Assembly (NCBI GenBank): GCA_011032825.1
Contig: JAADJZ010000040.1
Coordinates: 124,001-188,000 of the forward strand
Direction: 5' to 3'
DNA from: Massariosphaeria phaeospora
Taxonomy: Eukaryota > Ascomycota > Dothideomycetes > Pleosporales
DNA: 64,000 nt
Positions 56,749 to 64,000 of the stretch are shown here, piece after piece. The notes under the pieces were generated by a model, which was given only the letters and a program-made list of their open reading frames with translations, searched no databases and was not told the origin of the DNA. How positions within the stretch are numbered: the first letter of the stretch is position 1; every line of letters begins with the position of its first letter. Made by a program: the position numbers and the translations under genes.

Positions 56749-58156
56749 ATGGCACAAGAACAAGAGCCCCGTCACTACGACCTGATTCTCTTTGGGGCAA
56801 CGGGCTACACAGGAAAACTCACTGCAGAATGGATCAGCACGCACCTCTCCTCGAATCTCACATGGGCCATCGCCGGCCGCAACCCCAAGAAACTCCAAAG
56901 CGTTGCCGACGAGCTCACACGCCTGAACCCCAGTCACCAACAGCCAGGTAAGTAATCCCAAACTCTGTCCATGGCATTTCCTTCTACAACACCAGCCTGA
57001 ACCATAACCTCCACCAAAACTAGTTCAAGCTAACCATCCAGCAGCAATTGAAGTATGCGAGCTGTCCAAAGACAAACTCCTCCCCCTAATCCGCACCACG
57101 CGCCTCGTCATCACAACCATCGGCCCCTACATGCTCTATGGGGAACCCCTCCTCGCCGCGTGCGCCGAATCCGGCACCCACTACCTGGACTGCACCGGCG
57201 AAGTCCCCTGGATCCACGAGATGCTCGCCAAGTACGAATCCACCGCCCAACGCACCGGCGCCATTCTGATCCCAGAATGCGGCCTCGACTCAGTGCCCGC
57301 CGACATGCTCACCTACGCACTCACCCGGCACATGCGCAAGACGTTCGACAAACCGACATCCTCTGTCGTGCTCACGCTGTACGACTTCAAGTCCGGCATC
57401 AGCGGCGGCACGGCGTCCACGTTCCTGAACCTCTTCAGCCACTACTCTCTGCGCCATCTCGCGACCTCCATGCACCCCTACTCGCTCTCCCCCGTACCCA
57501 CCAGCAACCCCTCGCCCCCTCCGCAGCCCAGCCCGCTCCACCGCGCCCTCGGCGTCGTCTCCGTCCCCGAGCTCGGCGGCATCCAAACCGTCGGCGTCAT
57601 GGCGAGCGTAGACACATGCATCGTGCACCGCTCCTGGGGCCTGTACCAAACCGCCGCCGACCCCTCGCTGGCCTACGGCCCGCACTTCCGCTTCTCCGAG
57701 TACTCGCGGCCCGCCAGCCTGCTCCGCGGGTCGCTCTTCCGCCTCGGCATCACGCTCACGACGCTGCTTCTCGCATTCCCCTTGACGCGGTGGCTGCTTA
57801 GCCCGCTGCTCACGCGCTTCGTGATTCCAGCCGCGGGCGACGGGCCGCAGCGCGCCAGCATGACGGACGACTACATGCATTACCGCGGTGTTGGGTACGC
57901 GGAGATGGGCGAGCACAGCAGCCAAAAGGGGCCAGAGCCGCAGAAAGTCATCGGCAACTTCTACTCGCCTCACGGCGGCTACCTGACCACGGCGCTGACG
58001 CTCACGGCCGCCGCGGATCTGCTACTCAACGGCGACGTGCAGAGCTCGGAAGCCGGCCGCGTGGGCGGCGGCATCTTCACGCCGGCCATGCTGGGCGACG
58101 CCTACGTGCGGAAACTCGGCGACTTTGGGATGAAAATCGAAGTCGAAAAGGCGTAA
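56749..58156 (+). CDS. saccharopine-dehydrogenase-like oxidoreductase (SCCPDH type)
   Basis: Exons 56749-56947 and 57042-58156 (437 residues). The second exon may instead start at 57045, because the acceptor is CAGCAG and both preserve frame. A Rossmann fold opens the protein (YDLILFGATGYTGKLTAEWI), with NAD(P)-binding glycine pattern GATGYTG. TTIGPYMLYGEPLLAACAESGTHYLDCTGEVPW, ILIPECGLDSVPADML and GISGGTASTFLNL are shared with SCCPDH/trans-acting enoyl reductase relatives. A hydrophobic segment (LGITLTTLLLAFPLTRWLL) at residues about 320-340 suggests membrane or lipid-droplet association. The substrate is unknown: these proteins are related to, but distinct from, the lysine-pathway saccharopine dehydrogenase. 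It is convergent with THI6. Confidence 0.88.
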
Positions 58157-58640
58157 AGAAAGGGAAGCCAGAAAAGAAGACATAAGAACGATGAATAAAT
58201 GTCGTCAACGGGACGGGGTTTGAAGTTGAAGTGAAGCGAAGCATCGTCGGTGGGAGGGGGGTGGTATGCAGGTACCTGCCTACTCCATGGGGGAAAGTGG
58301 GTGTGCGGAGACTTGAAAGTGTCTTCGTGCGAATGGAACAGGTGCATTCCAACCAAGTGTTGAGGCTGTGGCTGTATGCTGCAATAAAAAGCGTGTAGGT
58401 ATATCTTCCATCTCGAGTGTAACATAGACAGACTAGTAGACAAAGTCTTACAGCAGCTTTCAGCATCAGATACTGTTTATTGCATGTACTTGTTGTATTC
58501 AAATTCTTGTCCTACAGTTGGATTGCCGCGCCTGCCTTTCCTCGCCTAGTTCCCTCCCACTCCCTTCTCGCTCTTCAAATCGACTATCAACTGTTCCTCC
58601 CAACTGTGCCATTGTGACTGACTGCCACCAACCCTACCCC
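58157..58640. other. convergent 3' spacer, 0.5 kb
   Basis: Between SCCPDH-like and THI6 stops. No gene. A candidate polyadenylation signal AATAAA is at 58194-58199. Confidence 0.6.
58194..58199 (+). terminator. candidate polyadenylation signal AATAAA
   Basis: A canonical hexamer 38 nt after the stop of the SCCPDH-like gene. Fungal signals are variable, so this is suggestive only. Confidence 0.4.
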
Positions 58641-60339
58641 CTACCCCCCCTCCTCAGTAACATCCCTCACACACTCCACCCTGACCCTCTCGCCCACCCA
58701 CTCCGCCCTCCCCTCAACAACATCCCTCCCCCGCTTCCACACCTCGTCAATAAACGCCGGGACAAACGTGCCCGGCCCCTGCACATCCACCCTCCGCGCC
58801 GCATCCTCAGCCGCGACTTCAAAGTGCACGAGGCCCGCGATGGCCGCAAACAGGGCATATCCTGCGCCCGACTGTCGCTCCGCAGCCAGATACGCCGACA
58901 GCGTGGTGCCCAGCGTGCAGCCGGTGCCGGTGACGAGCCCGAGGTAGGCGTGCCCGTTCGCAACGGTGTAGGTGTGCGCGCCGTCGCTTATGACGTCCAC
59001 GGGGCCGGTGAGCAGGATGATGTTGCGGAGGCGGCGCGCGAGACGCGAGACCGTGGTGGCTTTTTGGGCTAGGGTCAGGAGCGCGGTGCCGCTGTCCACG
59101 CCGCGCTGCTGGCTTGTGTCTTCGACGGTGAAGCCGCTTGCGCGCGCCACAGCCGAAATCTCCCGCTCGTTGCCCTTGATCACGTCGAAGTAGCCGCTTG
59201 CAAGCAGGAACGCCAGCGCCTCACGCCGTGCCGACGTAGCACCCGCGCCAACAGGGTCCAGCACGATAGGCCCACCGGCAGCGTTGTATGCGGCAATGGC
59301 GAGGCGGTGGTTGTGCAGGGCGTCTGGAGTCGCGGTGCCCATGTTGATTACGAGGCCGCCGTGTAGACGTGCGAGGTCGGCGGCTTCGAGGCCGTTATTC
59401 GACATGATAGGGGAGGCGCCGAGGGCGAGGGCGATGTTCGCGGCGAAGTTTTGGACGACGAGGTTGGTCATGTTGTGGGAGAGCGAGTGGCTGCTGTGCA
59501 CGGCGGTGATGTGTCTGGGGATTGCATCGACCAGAAATCGCATCTCCTCGACGCCCTCTGCGCGCCAAGAGGGGCCTGGCGAGGTGGAGTACGGAGCGAA
59601 GGGGGGAGGGGCGGTGATGAGGGATTTGAGGGTGCGGGTGGAAGAAAGGACGTCGGGAGCGGCGATGATGGCGGAGACAATGGCAACGCCAGAGAGTGGG
59701 TAGGGGGTTGATGGTGGAGAGAGGAGGTAGGTGATGAGTTGGATGTTGGAGGCGTTGATGCCGCCTATACATACTGTTTTCACCCCTTTCGAAGCTTCGT
59801 CTTGCTGACTTCCCAGATAGTCAAGTATCTCTCTTACACCATTAATCCCAATAATATCTTTGGTGTTCTTCTTCGTGTTGGTAGCGTACAGGGTCCCGAT
59901 GCCCAGATAGTCGGCGCCGCGCTCAACGGCTACCTTGGCTTCATCGACGGAGGATACGGTTGCACCGATGATTTTGTCGGGTCCGAGGATGGCGCGAGCG
60001 GAGGCGATGGACATGTCATCTTGGCCGAGGTGGACGCCCTCGCAGTCGACGGCGAGCGCCACGTCGACGCGGTCGTTGATGAGGAGGGGGATATCGTGGG
60101 CTTTGCATCTCGCGTGGAGGGCTTTGGCGGTGCTAATTAAGTCGGCCGTGTCACTGGTCTTGTCTCGGTACTGCACGATTGTGACACCTGAGAGATGTTA
60201 GGACAAAGTATAACTGGTGCTTATACTTGCCTCCTCGGAGCGCTTGTTCGACAACATCAGCCAAGTTTCTGCTTCCCAAAATAGCTTCAGTGGAGTCAGT
60301 CACCAGGTACAGCGAATAGTCGACCTGAGCCTTCTTCAT
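58641..60339 (-). CDS. THI6: bifunctional thiamine-phosphate synthase / hydroxyethylthiazole kinase
   Basis: Two exons on the minus strand, 60339-60231 and 60187-58641 (551 residues), separated by a 43-nt GC-AG intron: AG|GCAAGT donor, CTAAC branch and TCTCAG acceptor. Only the GC donor gives the family sequence RGGVTIVQYRDK. The N-terminal thiamine-phosphate synthase domain (residues 1 to about 235) has YLVTDS, VQYRDK, INDRVDVALAVDCEGVHLGQ and IGIGTLYATNTKK. The C-terminal kinase (about 240-530) has TNLVVQNFAANIALALGASP, VLDPVGAGATSARR, VIKGNEREI and the catalytic TGTGCTLG. The kinase phosphorylates hydroxyethylthiazole; the synthase joins it to HMP-pyrophosphate to form thiamine phosphate. 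Gene fusion is normal for fungi. No TPP-riboswitch core was recognised in the 5' region or in the intron. Confidence 0.95.
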
Positions 60340-61816
60340 CCTCAAGCACGGTTGGTCAAAACTGATTTGTTCCGTACCGGCCGTCTGGTCCGATTCGGGT
60401 GTAGCACTGGGGGAGGCACTTGGGTAGTCTTGGTGCGCCCAGCTGTGCTGCAAGTGTATGACGGGGTACTACCTGCGACCTGACAAGCAATGCCCTGACG
60501 TGTTCCCGGATGGGATCAGGTCTACAAAAGTACAAAAGGGTTAAAATTAGACTGGGTTTGGGATGGAGCAAGGAGTGATTTTGGAACTGCGGACGTCGTC
60601 ACGGCCGGGAACAGATGGGGACTGGCGACTGTGACGCTCCTGCCCAACAGAAATGACGTGAGAGGAAGGTCGAGGCTAGCGGCAGCGGTCCAGGAAATGT
60701 GAAAGATAATTACTGAGACGACGAGCAGCAGAGTAGTAGGCTATGTCTATTTGTGCATTTCGGTGTGGGTGTGCGAAGAATACACTCAGCCACGTGGCAG
60801 CCGTTCTATCTAGGTAGCCGTTCGAGTTGCTTGTGCTCGCAGTGCACGCGGGGCGGGACATGGCTGTGTGGTACCTTTGTAGAAGAGGCCAGGTGTACAT
60901 ATAGAGACAGGAAGACGGTATAGGCTCATGGGTGGACTCCTGGTAGATTCAGTCCAGTCAAAGGCGTGTTCCGCACCGCCAGCGTTGTGGCACGCACAGC
61001 AGACGGCACCACGGTAGGGCTGGCAACGATGGGCTATGGCGCGCGTAGAGCGAACTGGCGCTGCAGCACCCCGCCAGCTTGACACCGGCCAGACGACGGC
61101 CAACGGCGGGTGCGGGGGCACTGCAGGTGTTTGGGGCCACGGTGCAGCAGGCCGCGCAGTGATTTGTGGCCGCAGTTCGCGGCTGGGCTGTGGTGGTTTG
61201 CGCGCCTCCGCAGGGTGCCCGGTGTGTGTGTGCGCGCGCGCCGCTAAATTCAGGCCGACCGAGCCATAAAATCTCTCGTCCGCCGGCCTCGACTCTTCTT
61301 TTCTTCCACCCGCACCCCGCCGCACACACCCCGTTTTCACCACTTCAAAAAACCCGCTGCCCATCGCCGTCAGTCCCTGCACTGGCTCTGCGCTTCCGCC
61401 ACCCAGCCCGCCCTCGCTCCACCCTCCCCCGGCGTCGCAATCGTGCGCTCTGCCTGCTCAAACCACCCGCCACCTTGCCCTCGGGGACCCCTACAAGCAC
61501 CACCAAACTGCTTCGACTCGCGCCAACTGCAGTTTATGTATTCGCGCCAAAGCCACGCTTTCCGACTCGAACCTCCGCCCGAGCTGCAATCATTTCGCAG
61601 TACGCGGATACCCAGCAGTAACCACCACTGCACCAACGGCTAACTGCCCCCTCTGACCACGCGTCACACAACCCTCCCCCCGCACCCACGCCCGATACTG
61701 CATCTACTGCATGTATCTTCCAGTCCTCGCCAGCGCTCCTGCTCTGCCCGTACCCGTCCGCCCGCTCAATCACCACTAAGCCCGTCACTGTCCACCAACC
61801 CTCCACTACCGCAACC
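60340..61816. other. intergenic spacer, 1.5 kb
   Basis: Divergent promoter region of THI6 and TIF5. The final 550 bases before the TIF5 ATG are strongly C/T-rich, as in leaders of highly expressed fungal genes. No separate gene is supported. Confidence 0.55.
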
Positions 61817-63091
61817 ATGGCCACCGTCAACGTCCGCCGCGATGTGCCCGACCCCTTCTACCGCTACAAAATGGAGCGCCTCCAGTCCAAGATCGAAGGC
61901 AAAGGCAACGGCATCAAGACCGTCATCGCCAACCTGAGCAGCGTCGCTCACTCACTTGCCCGCCCGCCCGCTTATGTCATCAAGTACTTCGGCTTTGAGC
62001 TGGGAGCCCAGACCAACACGAACCCCAGCGACGACCGCTGGATCATCAACGGCGCCCATGACGCAAGCAAGCTCCAGGACTATCTGGACGGCTTCATCAG
62101 CAAGTTTGTCCTCTGCAAGAAATGTAAGAACCCCGAGACCGACGTCAACATCAAGGACGGCCGCATCTTTCTGGACTGCAAGGCTTGTGGCCAGCGCTCC
62201 GAGGTCGATCTCCGCCTGAAGCTCAGCTCCTTCATCGTCAAGAACCAGCCGAAGAAGGGCAAGAAGGACAAATCTACCAAGAAGGCCGACCGTCGTGCTC
62301 GCAAGGAGGCTGGAGCCAACGGCGACAACGCCGAGGACGGATCCCAGAATGGCGCTAGCCCTGGAGACAGTGCCTCTGACCATGCGGATGACAATGGTGA
62401 CTACGAAGTCGACGCTGGCAGTGACGATGAGCTCACTCGCCGCATCCGCGAGGGCGCCGACGACATCGACGCGGTTGAGGACACCAAGGAAGTTCAGTGG
62501 TCTGTCGACACCTCCGAGGAAGCCGTCAGGGCCCGCGCCCAGCAGCTTCCCGATGACCTCAAGCGCGCTCTTGTCGTCGAGGATGAAGACGGCGAAGGAT
62601 CCAGCTCGTACGATGCCTTTGGCAAGTGGATGGAGACCACTGCCGCCGAAAAGGGCGGTGTCGACAAGGTTGACGACGTCGACATCTACCTCAAAGCCAA
62701 GGAGCTCGGCATTGAGACCAAGCATCGCACCCTCACCGTGCTCGCCATGACCCTCTTCGATGACAAGATCGTTAAGCAGATCGACCAGCGCGCCGGCCTT
62801 CTCAAGAAGATGATGACGTCGGATCGCCACCAAAAGGCATTCCTCGGCGGTACCGAACGCTTCGTTGGCAACGAGAAGCCGGAGCTCATTCCCCAGGTGT
62901 CGGCCATCTTGCTCAAGTACTACGAGAACGACCTGGTGACCGAGGAGGTGCTCAAGCCGTGGGGCTCCAAGGCCAGCAAGAAGTACGTCGATGACATCAA
63001 GACAAGCAAGAAGGTCCGCAAGTCGGCGGAGAAGTTTCTGGAATGGCTCGACAACGCCGAGAGCGACGAGGAGGAGTCGGATGAGGAGTAG
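61817..63091 (+). CDS. TIF5: translation initiation factor eIF5
   Basis: Intronless, 424 residues. The N-terminal domain carries the eIF2 GTPase-activating Arg finger (FYRYKMERLQSKIEGKGNGIKT; Arg16) followed by a zinc ribbon with two Cys pairs, CKKC and CKAC (residues about 97-123). A Lys-rich and acidic linker leads to the W2/HEAT domain (about 255-420), which ends in the aromatic/acidic box EWLDNAESDEEESDEE. eIF5 promotes GTP hydrolysis on eIF2 at start-codon recognition and bridges eIF2, eIF3 and eIF1 in the 43S complex. Codon use is strongly biased to C-ending codons, consistent with high expression. The length is close to yeast eIF5 (405). Confidence 0.96.
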   Translation: MATVNVRRDVPDPFYRYKMERLQSKIEGKGNGIKTVIANLSSVAHSLARPPAYVIKYFGFELGAQTNTNPSDDRWIINGAHDASKLQDYLDGFISKFVLCKKCKNPETDVNIKDGRIFLDCKACGQRSEVDLRLKLSSFIVKNQPKKGKKDKSTKKADRRARKEAGANGDNAEDGSQNGASPGDSASDHADDNGDYEVDAGSDDELTRRIREGADDIDAVEDTKEVQWSVDTSEEAVRARAQQLPDDLKRALVVEDEDGEGSSSYDAFGKWMETTAAEKGGVDKVDDVDIYLKAKELGIETKHRTLTVLAMTLFDDKIVKQIDQRAGLLKKMMTSDRHQKAFLGGTERFVGNEKPELIPQVSAILLKYYENDLVTEEVLKPWGSKASKKYVDDIKTSKKVRKSAEKFLEWLDNAESDEEESDEE

Positions 63092-64000
63092 ACATACTCC
63101 GCATTCTCCCCCTTGGCGCCACTCTCGAAAGACTAGATGGATGACATGGTTTGGGGGAATGGCAGACGGAGTCGACCTCGTCCTCCACTGCCCCTGGGTA
63201 TCTGCTTTGCTTTGCTTGTATGATTCTTGCGATTTTGCTAGTATGGTTTTGACGGCGTGTGGGTAACTCTACTCCTGTCTTTGCGTAATGGTTTGGTTTG
63301 GTGGTGGATGCTATGCTTCTGGCCTGTCCCTACTCTTCCTCGTGTGTAACCTAGCCCAATAAAAGTGTTGCTTTTCTCAGACAGTATTCATCTTGGGTTC
63401 GCGCCCCGCCTACTCTAACCACACACACCATTAGCTAACCCATGAAATGCTTTTCAGAACCATAGCGATTAGTCCCTGTCTTTTAGCATCTATCCAGAAT
63501 CGGATAGTAGGTAGGTGCTGAAATTGCACCACATGACCACCCTTCGCTGTCCCACGCAGACGGCTTACTCCACGGTCAAATCATGCCTCTCCGCGACAGC
63601 CCTCGACGCCTCCCCAGCGGCGCAAAAGCAAGATGGCGGGCCTGGCCTAGACGCAGATGCAGGCCTAGACCACAGGCAGGCAAGCGCCGGCCACCTGCCG
63701 AGTCCAAGTGGAGATCGACGGGCGCTCGAGCTCCAACAACTTTTTCACGAACCAAAAGATAAAATGGTGGGACTCCCCGCCCACCGCGCTTCTCGGCTTA
63801 TCCTCCTTTCCGACTTTTTCCAGACGACTGGGACCCGTGAGCGACTTCTGGAGTTTTGCGCTCACGCTGCTAACGAAAAGCTCCAACCTGGCTCGATTTT
63901 CTCTCCTTGCGACGTCCTCGGGAAGCTGCCCCCGCGTGTTCGTGCTGTCTGATCGATTCGCCGTCATAGCTCCAGACCAGCGCCGGGAACCGAAGATCAT
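63092..64000. other. 3' flank of TIF5 and window end
   Basis: A candidate polyadenylation signal is at 63358-63363. Two overlapping open frames (plus 63515-63952; minus from an ATG at 64000) cover the last 500 bases on opposite strands. Neither has a recognised domain, so I leave them unassigned. Confidence 0.5.
63358..63363 (+). terminator. candidate polyadenylation signal AATAAA
   Basis: A canonical hexamer 267 nt after the eIF5 stop codon, followed by T-rich sequence. This distance suits a fungal 3' untranslated region. Confidence 0.45.

Noticed and set aside
57055..57973. Long frames of 248 (plus) and 227 (minus) residues over the SCCPDH-like gene
   Set aside because: Both are His/Arg/Pro-rich translations of codon-biased sequence in the wrong frame; the enzyme frame has clear family motifs.
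60188..60600. TPP riboswitch in THI6 intron or leader
   Set aside because: I looked for the conserved CUGAGA and adjacent thiamine-box elements in the minus-strand leader and the 43-nt intron and could not find the set; the intron is also too short to hold one.
61952..62833. A 293-residue minus-strand frame over eIF5
   Set aside because: It is a Val/Leu/Gly-rich mirror of the strongly biased eIF5 codons and has no independent signature.
63515..64000. Opposing frames at the window end
   Set aside because: Neither strand shows a family motif or splice signals, and the window cuts off the context.

Overview
This is a window of nuclear DNA from a filamentous ascomycete (Pezizomycotina). The evidence is small spliceosomal introns (about 42-146 nt, most 45-60), genes on both strands with no operons, and a gene set typical of filamentous ascomycetes: a GT69/CAP59-type mannosyltransferase, a PaxU/DUF829 hydrolase, a DUF4360 secreted protein, Snx41 and Vps17 sorting nexins, and a fungal bifunctional-type diterpene cyclase. 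A dothideomycete is my guess, not something the sequence proves. I found no tRNA, rRNA, CRISPR array or intact transposon.

Layout. 1-11.2 kb: end of a GT69 glycosyltransferase, a Zrt3-like ZIP zinc transporter with a 15-nt micro-exon, a DUF829 hydrolase convergent with an Mpv17/PMP22 membrane protein, and a 1058-residue diterpene cyclase. 11.2-18 kb: a gene-poor tract with a 17-bp minisatellite, a zinc-finger ORF without a start, and an APH-type phosphotransferase without a visible 5' end. 18-29 kb: Snx41, a possible small ORF, a DUF4360 secreted protein, and an eight-exon TRM732/THADA gene. 29-37 kb: a disordered hypothetical protein, a 55-bp tandem repeat, a six-exon amidase and a gene-free 2.7 kb.

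36.9-50 kb: VPS17 and mitochondrial EF-G2 (MEF2) are divergent across a 228-bp spacer. MGST3-type MAPEG, dihydrofolate reductase and PSY2 (PP4 regulatory subunit) follow. 50-64 kb: MED22-like Mediator subunit, a RING-PHD protein resembling PHRF1, a saccharopine-dehydrogenase-like oxidoreductase, THI6 (thiamine synthesis, with a GC-AG intron) and TIF5 (eIF5). The last 0.9 kb holds no gene I can support.

Most genes are unrelated housekeeping functions: endosomal retrieval (Vps17, Snx41), translation (eIF5, Mef2, Trm732), cofactors (Thi6, DHFR) and signalling or transcription (Psy2, Med22). The one specialised-metabolism gene is the diterpene cyclase. It has an intact class II motif, an altered class I aspartate motif, an intact NSE motif and a long Asn/Gly-rich insert, with no P450 or prenyltransferase beside it. 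I regard it as the most interesting locus. Exon joins were worked out by hand from splice signals, reading frame and family conservation. All joined lengths are multiples of three.
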